From Oasisia sp. SBJ-2009 (Eukaryota > Annelida > Polychaeta > Sabellida > Siboglinidae), in the NCBI GenBank assembly GCA_964017155.1, contig OZ024858.1:26177187-26241186 (forward strand): DNA of 64,000 nt, given 5' to 3'. The position numbers and the translations under genes are program-made. Of the stretch, positions 23,801-37,200 are shown one piece after another; the first letter of the stretch is position 1; each line of letters opens with the position of its first letter. The notes under the pieces are model-generated. The model searched no databases, was not told the DNA's origin, and worked only from the letters and a program-made list of their open reading frames with translations.

Positions 23801-26461
23801 CGTTAGTCTATAATATCAGTACAAGTGTAGTTACTAGTGTCATCATTAGTTTATAATATAAACAACAAGTGCTGTTAGGGTTGGAATTTAGTGTTAATAT
23901 AATGAGAGGGAGCATAACATTTCCCAAAACGTAGTCTAGGCTGGTAATAAAAACAGACAAGCTGAAGAAAGATTGAAATAAACATCACTGAATTGTGATG
24001 TGCCCATGCATTCTGTTAACTGCTCTCTCATAGAATCAATTTACCAGGTATCTTATCTTCATCCAACTCATCATAATGGCTACAGCACAGTAATAGGAGG
24101 CACTGCTACAGAAGCTTAAATATCAAGTATGAAATATGTGTCTGATCGATCATAAATGAAGCTAAACATTGCTATGATGAAAAACAGACAAGCACTGTTA
24201 AAACTTAAAACAGAACTTACAATCTTGATTTGACGAACCGGAAAAATGTATTTAAGTAAGAGACATTTCAACATGGGATTACCTTGCCATCAGTGACTGT
24301 TCTTAGAGTGGCAATCAACTTCAACTTGACTTCCATATTTGGTGTCTTCTCAACGTATCCGTACGCTTCTTGCACCATTTTTGTCACAGCCTGACAAAAG
24401 AAACGGGATTGTGCTAATCATGCATATTTCACGAGCAGATTCAATATTCGGAGTTTTGAATAACAAAATAATTATAGGAGGGCCAGCAGTTAATGATTTA
24501 TGAATTCAACACCTACCAAATGTTCTTATTGTCTGTAGTCTAAGGAAACACAACTAGGCAGATTTATAATTATTCAATTTGATTAAAAATAAAATTTAAA
24601 CATATTTAGATGGTATAATTTAATATACTTACATAAATACTAGAATTTGTTTTTAACTTTAAGCAGCAAAAATTTGACTATACCTGTTTCAGTTGCCCTC
24701 TCCTCTTTGTCAGCAGCACAATCTGTTCATTCAACAAGTCCCACTTTTTCGCCTCAAAGCACATCTTCACAATGGCCACCAAAAGACGACCAGTGGATAT
24801 AGCATCTGAACCCTGTAAACAACCATGTTTCTCTCAACAATCTCCCTTCAAGACAGCTGAAGAAACTGTATCTGGCTTATGTGAAATTGTGAATAGGGAA
24901 TCATGGTCTGTGGAGTAATTAGTATTTAACTGTTTATAATGGTATTGTCTTTTCACTTGTCGTTTTGTAATCACAATAATGTACTTATAAATTCATATAG
25001 TATCATCAGCATGTACTACACATTGCAATGAAAATTGTTTTTATTTTTATGAATGGTTACATGTCTGATATTAAATATATATTATCAAATAAATCAATTA
25101 CATTTAGAATGAAGTTGTTAGTATCATCAAAACCACTGGCATCATAAGCATTGAACTTACAGTTCTTGTTTGTTTCTCCAGTGCCATCAAAACATCAATG
25201 GCATCATTCAATTTACCAGACTGAAACAGAAAAATTATGTTCATCATTTTATGTAGAAAAATAAATATATAAACTACTTCCTCCAAAGTTAGACAGACAT
25301 ATTCACATGCCCATGATATGATAACAAACAGGAATGTGAGACTTGGACATCGTGAAACAAACTGTTCCACTGCCATTATTACCTCTTTCATTTTTTGAAA
25401 ATGGCATACTGCTAACTTGAAAGTCAGAATCACTTACTACTAGGATTTCAGAAATGGGGGGGTAGCCATATCGGATATCCGCCATATATCTTGTGAGACT
25501 ATTGAGTTGACATGATGGATAGTGGGTCCTGTGTTGCTCATAAATGATATTCTGTTCTGACAAAAAATGGCATAAATCCACAATCATCCACTTTAAGTCC
25601 ATTGTTGATTACCCATACTGTTGTCTTCTTTGTCATCTTCATTATTTAAGTGTTTTACTTTTGAAGAAGTTCCTTGTGGATTATTATTTAACACGGTTCT
25701 GTGTAACAGTCACAAACAATGTAACCAACTACCCTCTGTGACTCTTTGCAACTGCTTAATGTTGGGAATTAGTCTAAGACATATCTCATTCCAGTCATAT
25801 GAACTTTATCATTTTTAATTCAACCATGGCTTAGTTGATGACAAAAGCCTTAGTTACAATATATCAAACCTTTATACAACCAATACAGGCCTTTTGTTTT
25901 TATGATTATGTTACAGACAACAGAGGCTTTATGATTATTACGTAGCTCGGACAAATACATTTTTCCTCTTCATGCGTTCTTGAGAACCACACCACTGACA
26001 AATAGACGACATTATGAGACAATTATTGTGACATGTCATAAAAAGTACGAATTTTAGGTTTACCGTTTAGACTTTAGTCATTCTTAAATTAGTCGGGTTA
26101 AGATATCCGATAAATGGTGAATTTGGGGACTTTCAAGTAAAAACGTTTACTACTTTATAGATGCAGACCATGCAGTATATTTAGACACAATTTCCGAATA
26201 ATTTCTGTTCTGGACTTCTGGCTAGATATGGAATTATAGAATCAACCAAGCGGCCCAACAAAACAGCAGCAGTTATGTGACTGTGAGCGATAATATGGTG
26301 GCCAATGACTTGCACATTTGGCCCGATATTCTCATTGTATAAGTGCCATTGTGGACTACATTGTTTCTCACCTTTGCAAGTTGCGCGCATTCTGGAATCT
26401 TTTCATCGACTGTGGAACTATAATCCACTTCCATTCGCTCTAATTTTCCTTCGCCAGACAT
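17824..26461 (-). CDS. PSMD12: PSMD12, 26S proteasome regulatory subunit Rpn5 (10 exons, 448 aa)
   Basis: Rpn5 is a PCI-domain scaffold subunit of the 19S lid. Exons in gene order: 26461-26372, 25220-25161, 24812-24684, 24390-24283, 23257-23003, 22650-22516, 21681-21569, 20502-20334, 19129-19052 and 18033-17824. All splice sites are GT-AG and all phases join, giving 448 aa against about 456 in human. Diagnostic segments are [21 protein letters not shown] (exon 1, near the N-terminus), ALEKQTRT (exon 2), [16 protein letters not shown] (exon 5), [17 protein letters not shown] (exon 6), [14 protein letters not shown] (exon 7), [13 protein letters not shown] (exon 8) and the PCI end [15 protein letters not shown]. 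Introns carry a TTAA-flanked MITE, a SINE and a hAT-type MITE close to the exon 8 donor. The gene is divergent from PITPNC1 and convergent with MAD2L1. Identity is very secure. Confidence 0.97.
20037..20315 (-). mobile_element. hAT-type MITE (family A) at the PSMD12 exon 8 donor
   Basis: The element is about 279 bp. Flanking 8-mers are AGTAGAAT (20029-20036) and AGTAGAAC (20316-20323), a 7/8 target duplication. Terminal repeats are CATAGCTTTATGTAG and the reverse of CTGCATAAAGCCCCG. Two more copies of the same family lie at 39710-40005 and 60676-60969 on the other strand. The insertion lies 17 bases into the intron after exon 8. No coding capacity. Confidence 0.8.
20675..20875 (-). mobile_element. 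tRNA-derived SINE in PSMD12 intron 7
   Basis: On the minus strand a tRNA-like head has an A-box-like GTGGTCGCATGGTAGAGC and a decayed B box (GGTTAATCC). A body with CTTTCGGAAGAGACACTGA follows, resembling the central region of widespread invertebrate SINEs, and then GTAAAAGACCCCACA. Ends are approximate. Confidence 0.6.
20987..21286. mobile_element. Probable MITE with CATGGGG-type ends, PSMD12 intron 7
   Basis: The ends are CAGTCATGGGGCCAATTCC and GGAATTGATCCCATGCCTG, imperfect inverted repeats about 300 bp apart. The ends resemble those of the two large elements at 33082-34128 and 47940-49153. No clear target duplication is seen. Confidence 0.45.
22078..22097. repeat. Poly-G run
   Basis: Twenty consecutive G lie in PSMD12 intron 6. 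The length is likely to be unreliable in any assembly. Confidence 0.9.
23317..23781. mobile_element. piggyBac-like MITE with TTAA flanks, PSMD12 intron 4
   Basis: TTAA at both ends (23317-23320 and 23778-23781) encloses inverted repeats beginning AGCGACATGGTCCGTTCGTG and running about 30 bases. TTAA duplication is the piggyBac signature. The interior is non-coding. Confidence 0.75.
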
Positions 26462-28150
26462 CTTCGGTTCCTTTTATCAGCCACTCTCCTCAAGCTGAAA
26501 AGATGGCTAATAAGCGATTTAGTGTCGCTACCTGGCGTATACGTAGTTGACTTAATTTGCAGAGTTTTTACAAAAATGGTCATTTCGGCGGAAGGTTAGA
26601 GAGAATTAGCCCCACATAGTCGTGGGTCGAGCTAAACGGAGGGATCTGCAAATCGAAGTTTTAAGAGAGTGTTAATCAGGAGCGTACACAATTTAGAACA
26701 TCGCCACCCAAGTTTTCATATGACCCTACAATGTGCGACGGGCATGGTCCTCACCGAAACACTCATCTGGAAGTACTGAAGGTCCGAAGAAAAAAGTTCA
26801 GTACCTCCCTCCCCGTTATGTTCGGATGGATTGCACGACTGATCAGTTCAACTTGGAGAACTAAAGCATATGTCACGCTGCAGCTGCGATCTTACCTTAC
26901 CTTATGATACCTTATGACGGTTCTGATCGCAGGATTGTGTGCTCCTCTGTGATCAGCTCTTCATTATCTATTAAATTTAAATCACGTGTTCCGGTTCTAT
27001 TGTTAGTAATTTTTAGCGGTGCTTCGAATTTTTATGTCAGCCAGTGCCTGTGTTGAAACCCTCCGGCATACTTGGAGACGGTCGTCCATTCCATGACACT
27101 ATATATATAATATGTATAATTATTGCTGTCAGGCCATGGGGTCAATTCCATTCTTTCAATTCCAATTCACTGCAATTCCTTTTATTAAATTCCAATGAAA
27201 TTATTTCAATTACATTTTATTCAATTCCAATTCCAACTAAATTTCTTTCAATTAAATTTGTTTCAATTCCAATTAAATGTTTTTCAATCATATTTTTTCA
27301 ATTCCAATTCACTTCCTTTCAATAATTTTTTTTCCAATTCAAATTCCATCTATAATCATTCAATTTCAAATCCCGCTCCAATTCACATAACAAAAGTTAA
27401 CCATAAAAGTATACGATTAATATGCATACGATTAATTAGCATGTGACACTGGGAAAGTGTGAGTGTTATCTGGGCAATTTCAATGGTTCTTTAAAGAAGT
27501 CTCCAACCAGTACTCATTCACATAAGGCAGTAGTCAGAATTGACTTCCCATTCATCAATTTCATCAACTGATTAATTGCTGAGTAACGTTTGACCAGCAG
27601 CTTCATTGTACAACTTTTCTTGGTCTTTAAACACCATTGCAATACTCCCAACTGTCTGTAAAGTATCCATTGCAGCATCACAAAAATATCAGATGCTCAA
27701 TTCCTTTTTATTCAATTCCAATTCAATATCTTTCAATTTCAATCCAATTCAAAATCTTTCAATTCCAATTCTGATTCAATTAAAAAAAAACTAATTCCAA
27801 TTCAAATACTTTTGTTCCAACGCACGCTATAGCTATAAACATAATGCACACTACGGTATGGTAATTATTGCGTTGAATGCTCTCAAACGTTATATTTCCT
27901 TACTGTATATTAACATTTAAAAATATCGCCAGTATAAAACTACTGGCGCCCCAAACTAGCAAAGGAAAGAGCCAATGAAAATAATTATTGATTAGCCTAT
28001 GGTGGGGTAGCCGAAACGATACGACGGTCGAAATGACTGTTACCGCCAGACTGCCACCTTGCGACCAATCGAAGAACGAACGACAACAAAACGGAAACGT
28101 GTAGCGTAGGCGTGTGTCCGCGGTCTCGTTCGTGCGATGCGTTGACTCGT
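26462..28150. other. Divergent intergenic region between PSMD12 and PITPNC1
   Basis: About 1.77 kb separate the two start codons. The left half is plain sequence. A CAATTCC-rich repeat occupies 27129-27820. The right end (about 28010-28150) is richer in CpG and contains a CCAAT at the inferred PITPNC1 promoter. No gene is seen. Confidence 0.6.
27129..27820. repeat. CAATTCC-rich element, possibly a decayed MITE
   Basis: It starts CAGGCCATGGGGTCAATTCC, like the other CATGGGG-type ends in this window, and is followed by many short CAATTCC/TTTCAATT repeats (27140-27330 and 27690-27810). A matching right end is not visible. Confidence 0.4.
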
Positions 28151-28160
28151 TATATTTTAA
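28015..28160 (+). promoter_or_regulatory. Candidate PITPNC1 promoter
   Basis: A CpG-richer stretch contains CCAAT near 28065 and a TATA-like TATATTTTAA at 28151-28160, about 75 bases before the PITPNC1 start codon. No transcript evidence is available. Confidence 0.3.
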
Positions 28161-28232
28161 TGCTCGCAATTCGAATTACTACTTCAGTTTTCATTGGCAT
28201 TTACTAGAGTTGTATTGGAAGAAAACGACAAC

Positions 28233-31200
28233 ATGTTGATTAAAGAATACCGTATATGTATGCCGCTAACCGTAGAAGAGGTAAGTAACTAGCTACCTAC
28301 GCTGAGTTAGCGTCTTCGTTGATGCCGTTGAGTTGCGACTCGACTAGCGAGGACGAACTAATTCGTTCAGTGGATGGCTTCGAGTTATCAGGCACCTGTC
28401 AATGTTATAAGCTTTGTCATGCCCAGACTGACATACTTGGTGTCATGGTATCGTGACACCTACACAAATAAGCATGCAAATTGGACGCCACATACCACTG
28501 CATCGATTGGCATTGTGTTGACCACACTGGCTGATTGAGTTTGACATTTGACCTTATCATGCATCGATGAGTATCACGATGGCACGCTGTGACCTCACGT
28601 ACGCGGTGCTGTCAGTGTCAAGACTTGGGGGGATTTTGGGATTTTCAATGTGTATGTTGCCATTAGAATGGTGTTGTGGACAACAGCTTCCAGAACTTTT
28701 ACTTGGTCTAAATTATTAGAATTAGCCAGGGTTTCAATTCTGTCACATTAATGATTATCTTAGCGGTTGACCAATTAATTGCCCAGAATTGGTAAAATTT
28801 TGAATCTTTTTCTTTTAAATTGCATAATTTATTATCCTTCTTCTTCTCTCAGATACTGAACGGGGCCCTTTGCAGGGCATTTTAAAGTCCAACGAGAATT
28901 TGTGTTATACTAATATTATAAAATGTTTACTAACCCTGTCACTTTCCCTCACCCAGTTTAGTGTATAGTTCCCTGTATATGTTAGTATGTGGAAGCGTTT
29001 ACTTTATAAAAGTTTGCAGATGGTTGTAAAATAAGCCCTGTGACATTGACTGTTGAAACTGTATATATAACCCTATAACATATGCCACATACTTATAGCT
29101 GGAATTGCCCAGTATAATGCATCGATCAACAGACTATATTGTTATCGAAATGGAAATTTATACACAGCTATTTTAATATTAATATAACAAATCTGCTTCT
29201 TGGACATGTTGACACCACTGCTAATTAATATATACCAATTCCCTATATACCACATTAAAGTGGACTTTGTGTACTTAAGTACTATTTATTATTTCAATAC
29301 TTGCTGCAATGTGTCATTTGGTTTTCTAGTCATGTAACAAAAATTAAAAAAGCACTAAGATGGAAGAGTTATAGTACGTACTGCAGGTATGCCAAGATGT
29401 TCAACAGTTTGCCCAACCAGTACGAAACATGTTGACATTCTTGCCAGACGAACACTACTGATCTATTCAGAGTGCAAATAAGGCTAAGTCTGAGTCTAAG
29501 TCTAATTCTCATAGCGATCCACATGTGCAATTAGTCATGCAAGATGTGCTGTAAGTCCTACATACTTTGGGTCCCAGTGGTTTAGGCTGGATTAAGCAAA
29601 CGTGCCGATTAATGAACTGTGACTCATGAGTAAGCAATATGACTTATGACTATATGAGTCACTAACTTAATTAATCCATGTCATGGATTAATGGAGTTAG
29701 TGACTCATAGTCATAAGTCATTGCTTGCTCACTAAAATCAGACAGTGAAATAACCTAGTTTCAAGATTGTTCCCAGAAAGTGTTTAGCATAGAAAGTGGA
29801 TTGGCGAAGAATGGATCAATGAGACATGGATGCACATGTCAACTTTGTCAAATCTGTGTTGTTTCAGCCTCCTCACTCCACCCATGAAATGTTTATAACT
29901 TAGTTATATAGAATGTACCTTTAAATGTTAGGGTATATGGACATATAGTTTCCACTGCACCAAGTAATGTAATATTATTCACTTTTTATGATAGCCATTT
30001 GTGATTTAATTTTGAATTACAAAGCCTACAATTATTTTATATTATGAACACCTGGCCTCAGACATGCTATTAGAATGAAAATGTATTGTTACCTGATTGG
30101 TACTGTAACAATATCATGCATTTAGGGAATGATAATAATTATCATGCAAATGATAAATTAAAAACTGACCACCCCCCAGGATGGGGGGGGGGTAGTTTCT
30201 GTTAGAACTTTCTCCTGGCTGGTTCCATGTCGCAAGGGGCCAGGTGTGATGTTTCCTTCTGTGAGGTTGCATGTGGATTCTGTAGCACCACAAGCAAGAG
30301 CTTTGCAGGCCTCAGCAGCTGTCATGTCTTTCCCCCACCTGTGTCAGAAACTCCCTTTCCCCACCCCTGTCAAAAACTCCCTCTCTGCACCCTGTCATAA
30401 ACTCCCTCACCCCACCCCTGTTAGAAACTCCCTCTCCCCACCCGTGTCATAAACTCCCTCACCCCACCCCTATCAAAAACTCCCTCTCCCCACCCCTGTT
30501 AGAAACTCCCTCTACCCACCCGTGTCATACACTCCCTCACCCCACCCCTATCATAAACTCCCTCTCCCCACCCCTGTTAGAAACTCCCTCTACCCACCCG
30601 TGTCATAAACTCCCTCACCCCACCCCTATCAAAAACTCCCTCTCCCCACCCCTATCAAAAACTCCCTCTACCCACCCCTATCAAAAACTCCCTCTCCCCA
30701 TCCCTGTCATCAACTCCTTGTCTCCACCCCTATCAAAAACTCCCTCTCCCCACCCCTTCAATATACTCCCTCTCCCCACCCCTGTCATGTACTCCCTCTC
30801 CCAACCCCTGTCATATACTCCCTCTCCCAACCCCTGTCATATACTCCCTCTCCCAACCCCTGTCATAAACTCCCTCTCCCCACCCCTGTCATAAACTCCC
30901 TCTCCCAACCCCTGTCATATACTCCCTCTCCCAACCCCTGTCATATACTCCCTCTCCCCACCCCTGTCATCAACTCCCTCTCCCCACCCCTATCAAAAAC
31001 TCCCTCTCCCCCTGTCATATATTCCCTCTCCCCACCGCTGTCATAAACTCCCTCTCCCAACCCCTGTCATAAAGTTCCTCTCCCAACCCCTGTCATAAAC
31101 TCCCTCTCCCAACCCCTGTCATAAAGTTCCTCTCCCAACCCCTGTCAAAAAAATCCCTCTCCCAACCCCTGTCATAAACTCCCTCTCCCAACCCCTGTCA

Positions 31201-34200
31201 TAAACTCCCTCTCCCAACCCCTGTCATAAACTCCCTCTCCCAACCACTGTCATAAAATCCCTCTCCCAATCCCTGTCATAAACTCCCTCTCCCAACCCCT
31301 GTCATAAACTCCCTCTCCCAACCACTGTCATAAACTCCCTCTCCCAATCCCTGTCATAAACTCCCTCTCCCAACCCCTGTCATAAACTCCCTCTCCCAAC
31401 CACTGTCATAAACTCCCTCTCCCAACCCCTGTCATAAACTCCCTCTCCCAACCCCTGTCATAAACTCCCTCTCCCAACCACTGTCATAAACTCCCTCTCC
31501 CAACCCCTGTCATAAACTCCCTCTCCCCACCCCTGTCATAAACTCCCTCTCCCAACCCCTGTCATATACTCCCTCTCCCCACCCCTGTCATCAACTCCCT
31601 CTCCCCACCCCTATCAAAAACTCCCTCTCCCCCTGTCATATATTCCCTCTCCCCACCGCTGTCATAAACTCCCTCTCCCAACCCCTGTCATAAAGTTCCT
31701 CTCCCAACCCCTGTCAAAAAAATCCCTCTCCCAACCCCTGTCATAAACTCCCTCTCCCAACCCCTGTCATAAAATCCCTCTCCCAACCCCTGTCATAAAC
31801 TCCCTCTCCCAACCCCTGTCATAAACTCCCTCTCCCAACCACTGTCATAAACTCCCTCTCCCAACCCCTGTCATAAACTCCCTCTCCCAACCCCTGTCAT
31901 AAACTCCCTCTCCCAACCACTGTCATAAACTCCCTCTCCCAACCCCTGTCATAAACTCCCTCTCCCAACCCCTGTCATAAACTCCCTCTCCCAACCACTG
32001 TCATAAACTCCCTCTCCCAACCCCTGTCATAAACTCCCTCTCCCAACCCCTGTCATAAACTCCCTCTCCCAACCCCTGTCTTAAACTCCCTTTCCCCAAC
32101 CCTGTCATAAACTCCCTCTCCCAACCCCTGTCATAAACTCCCTCTCCCAACCCCTGTCATAAACTCCCTCTCCCAACCACTGTCATAAACTCCCTCTCCC
32201 AACCCCTGTCATAAACTCCCTCTCCCAACCCCTGTCATAAACTCCCTCTCCCAACCACTGTCATAAACTCCCTCTCCCAACCCCTGTCATAAACTCCCTC
32301 TCCCAACCCCTGTCATAAACTCCCTCTCCCAACCCCTGTCTTAAACTCCCTTTCCCCAACCCTGTCATAAACTCCCTCTCCCAACCCCCTCCTCACCTCT
32401 CATCCTCCTGATTACCTTCCCTCATCACACAGTCGTCCTGCCTGTTTGTCATCCCTTCTCCCTGCAGTGTTGTTTCTCTTTGTTTATATTTGTTCCTCTC
32501 CGTTCCCGTCAGATGACCTGTCCATGTTGTCTGACTAATCATCCAGCATAATGAACTGGCTCCTAAGTTTTGATGTACAGAGTTAGCATTGCAGTAATGT
32601 GCAGGATGTTGATGGGTATGTGTTGTAATGTGCAGGATGGTGATAGGTATGTGTTGTAATGTGCAGGATGGTGATGGGTATGTGTTGTAATGTGCAGGAT
32701 GTTGATGGGTATGTGTTGTAATGTGCAGGATGGTGATAGGTATGTGTTGTAATGTGCAGGATGGTGATGGGTATGTGTTGTAATGTGCAGGATGGTGATG
32801 GGTATGTGTTGTAATGTGCAGGATGTTGATGGGTATGTGTTGTAATGTGCAGGATGGTGATGGGTATGTGTTGTAATGTGCAGGATGTTGATGGGTATGT
32901 GTTGTAATGTGCAGGATGTTGATAGGTATGTGTTGTAATGTGCAGGATGTTGATGGGTATGTGTTGTAATGTGCAGGATGTTGATAGGTATGTGTTGTAA
33001 TGTGCAGGATGTTGATGGGTATATGTATATATATATGTGTTGTAATGTGCAGGATGTTGATGGGTATATATGTGTTGTAATCAGACATGGGGTCAAATAC
33101 ATTGAAATGTATTTAAATACAAATACAAATACTTTTGAGGGATTCAAATACAAATACTTTTAAATGCAAATGTATTTAAATACAAATACTTTTGAAAAGT
33201 ATTTCAAATACTTTTCAGTTTCATGATATATTACTATATAGGTAAAGAAAACAAAACGATGAAGCCTGAGTTTCAGCATATGCTGCGTGATGCTTTCTCT
33301 AGAAATGAAAATAATTGTTTCAATAAAATATATATAAACCTGAGTAATTAACAGTTCTGCATAAAATTAGATTTACACATGTACTATCAATAAGTAATAA
33401 TTTATCTACAAAACAGTTATTGGTTAACTTCACAATTATTTAATTATTATATATAAATTTTAATGTTTGTTATTCAATATTTAAATAATGTAAAATAATA
33501 TTCCACCTTTATACTTCTAAAATTGTCAGTTATATCACCCAGGATGGTGGAAGTTAGTACTTATATGGGATAGTGCAAAGTCCTGCTGCAAGCTAATTGA
33601 ATGCAATGTTCCTTTTAATCATTCCTCCACACCATTTTCACACAATCATGGCAATGTGGACAGAACCCACAGCCAAGCTTTCCATTCATTCACTGAGGAT
33701 CACTTAACAAGATCTGACTTTAATTGGGTTCACCATTTATCATCTGTATCAATTAGGCTGCCCTGCACACTGGGCTCAGTGATGTTTGAACAAAGTCCAC
33801 TGTGGCTTATTTAATTGGGGATACCTGGCTTGAACAAAGGGCTTGATAAACCAATGCCATGCTTCTTCCTCTATCACACAAAGGGAATTGGCTAGCTAGC
33901 TGGTGCCCAGGGTTTAATGGTGCCCATATTTGCTAAGCTGTGTAATTAAGTTCTTAGTCCCTGACTGTAGTATACACATTTGATAAAGTATTTGAAAAGT
34001 ATTTGAAATATCAAATACTTTAGGAAAGTATTTAAATACAAATACTTTCAATTCCTAAATGTCAAATACAAATACTTTAAAAAGTATTTAAATACTTTCA
34101 AATAAAAATGTATTTGACCCCATGTCTGGTTGTAATGTGCAGGATGTTGATGGGTATGTGTTGTAATGTGCAGGATGGTGATAGGTATGCGTTGTAATGT

Positions 34201-37200
34201 GCAGGATGTTGATGGGTGTGTGTTGTAATGTGCAGGATGTTGATGGGTATGTGTTGTAATGTGCAGGATGTTAATGGGTCTGTGTTGTAATGTGCAGGAT
34301 GTTGATGGGTATGCATTGTAATGTGCAGGATGTTAATGGGTCTGTGTTGTAATGTGCAGGATGTTGATGGGTATGTGTTGTAATGTGCAGGATGTTGATG
34401 GGTCTGTGTTGTAATGTGCAGGATGTTGATGGGTCTGTGTTGTAATGTGCAGGATGTTGATGGGTATGTGTTGTAATGTGCAGGATGTTGATGGGTCTGC
34501 GTTGTAATGTGCAGGATGTTGATGGGTATGCGTTGTAATGTGCAGGATGTTGATGGGTATGTGTTGTAATATGCAGGATGTTGATGGGTCTGTGTTGTAA
34601 TGTGCAGGATGTTGATGGGTGTGTGTTGTAATGTGCAGGATGTTGATGGGTCTGTGGTGTAATGTGCAGGATGTTGATGGGTATGTGTTGTAATGTGCAG
34701 GATGTTGATGGGTATGCGTTGTAATGTGCAGGATGTTGATGGGTCTGTGTTGTAATGTGCAGGATGTTGATGGGTATGTGTTGTAATGTGCAGGATGTTG
34801 ATGGCTATGCGTTGTAATATGCAGGATGTTGATGGGTGTGTGTTGTAATGTGCAGGATGTTGATGGGTATGTGTTGTAATGTGCAGGATGTTGATGGGTC
34901 TGCGTTGTAATGTGCAGGATGTTGATGGGTCTGCGTTGTAATGTGCAGGATGTTGATGGGTATGTGTTGTAATGTGCAGGATGTTGATGGGTCTGCGTTG
35001 TAATGTGCAGGATGTTGATGGGTATGCGTTGTAATGTGCAGGATGTTGATGGGTATGTGTTGTAATATGCAGGATGTTGATGGGTCTGTGTTGTAATGTG
35101 CAGGATGTTGATGGGTGTGTGTTGTAATGTGCAGGATGTTGATGGGTCTGTTGTGTAATGTGCAGGATGTTGATGGGTATGTGTTGTAATGTGCAGGATG
35201 TTGATGGGTATGCGTTGTAATGTGCAGGATGTTGATGGGTCTGTGTTGTAATGTGCAGGATGTTGATGGGTATGTGTTGTAATGTGCAGGATGTTGATGG
35301 GTCTGTGTTGTAATGTGCAGGATGTTGATGGGTGTGTGTTGTAATGTGCAGGATGTTGATGGGTATGTGGTGTAATATGCAGGATGTGAATGGGTATGTG
35401 TTGAATATGCAGGATGTGAATGGGTATGTGTTGTAATGTGCAGGATGTTGATGGGTATGTGTTGTAATGTGCAGGATGTGGATGGGTATGTGTTGTAATG
35501 TGCAGGATGGTGATAGGTATGTGTTGTAATGTGCAGGATGTGGATGGGTATGCATTGTAATGTGCAGGATGTTGATGGGTATGTGTTGTAATGTGCAGGA
35601 TGTTGATGGGTCTGTGTTGTAATGTGCAGGATGTTGATGGGTGTGTGTTGTAATGTGCAGGATGTTGATGGGTGTGTGTTGTAATGTGCAGGATGTTGAT
35701 GGGTCTGTGGTGTAATGTGCAGGATGTTGATGGGTATGTGTTGTAATGTGCAGGATGTTGATGGGTGTGTGTTGTAATGTGCAGGATGTTGATGGGTCTG
35801 TGGTGTAATGTGCAGGATGTTGATGGGTATGTGTTGTAATGTGCAGGATGTTGATGGGTATGTGTTGTAATGTGTAGGATGTTGATAGGTATGTGTTGTG
35901 ATGTGCAGGATGTTGATGGGTCTGTGGTGTAATGTGCAGGATGTTGATGGGTATGTGTTGTAATGTTTAGGATGTTGATGGGTATGTGTTGTAATGTGTA
36001 GGATGTTGATGGGTATGTGTTGTAATGTGTAGGATGTTGATAGGTATGTGTTGTGATGTGCAGGATGTTGATGGGTGTGTGTTGTGATGTGCAGGATGTT
36101 GATAGGTATGTGTTGTGATGTGCAGGATGTTGATGGGTGTGTGTTGTTTGCAGTACAAGTTGGGGCAGCTGTACATGATCGCCAAACACAGCCACGAGCA
36201 GAGTGAGAAGGGCGATGGGGTGGAGGTCATACGCAACGAACCCTGTGAACACCCAAAGTACGGCAAGGGCCAGCTGACAGAGAAACGCATACACCTGTCA
36301 AGGTACGTCTCATGTCAGTCCACAGCGTGTCACTGTCACACAGTTCAAACTGACCCAGGATTTACTACTTTTTTTGGTATCAACTACATTCTGATCACTG
36401 GGCTAGCTGAGTGGAGTGGAAGTAGATAACTCTATCCCGACTAAAGCCACTAATGACCAGTCCTGTCACTGCATTCAAACAATATGGCTGGGCTGTTGGT
36501 AGTCTCATGAATAACCAGAGAAATTGCCAATTAGATGATTATAGTGAAGAGACTAGGCCATGATTATGGTTCACCAAAACACCTTTTATTCAGAATTACA
36601 ATTGTTTAGCTTTGGGATTTGAGTTTATAATACTTGTCCTTTCCAGTGATTTGAGACAGGCATGCATTTGATTTTGATTTCAGTATTATTTTATTAGTTC
36701 TACATCTAATCTTTCTTGTAACCGAAATTACAAACTTTGATATTTGTTAATATATTGTTATTAGAACTATACTTTATAAGGCATAGTAAAGAAAATATGT
36801 GTGTGAGTTCGTGTAATGATAACTTTGAACTTACAGACAAGCTGAGGACATTTGTAATCCCGTGGTACTGGGGACACTTGTAATCCCCTGGTACTGGGGA
36901 CACTTGTAATCCCCTGGTACTGGGGACACTTGTAATCCCCTGGTACTGGGGACACTTGTAATCCCCTGGTACTGGTAACACTTGTAATCCCCTGGTACTG
37001 GGGACATTTGTAATCTCCTGGTACTGGGGAGTGGGGACACTTGTAATCCCCTGGTACTGGGGACATTTGTAATCTCCTGGTACTGGGGACACTTGTAATC
37101 CCCTGGTACTGGGGACACTTGTAATCCCCTGGTACTGGGGACACTTGTAATCCCCTGGTACTGGGGACATTTGTAATCCCCTGGTACTGGTCACACTTGT

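Noticed and set aside
34098..36294. Open frames of 485 and 653 codons on the minus strand with [16 protein letters not shown] repeats
   Set aside because: They arise from the 31-bp minisatellite, whose unit lacks stops in these registers. Several frames are open at once and they cross a real exon in antisense.
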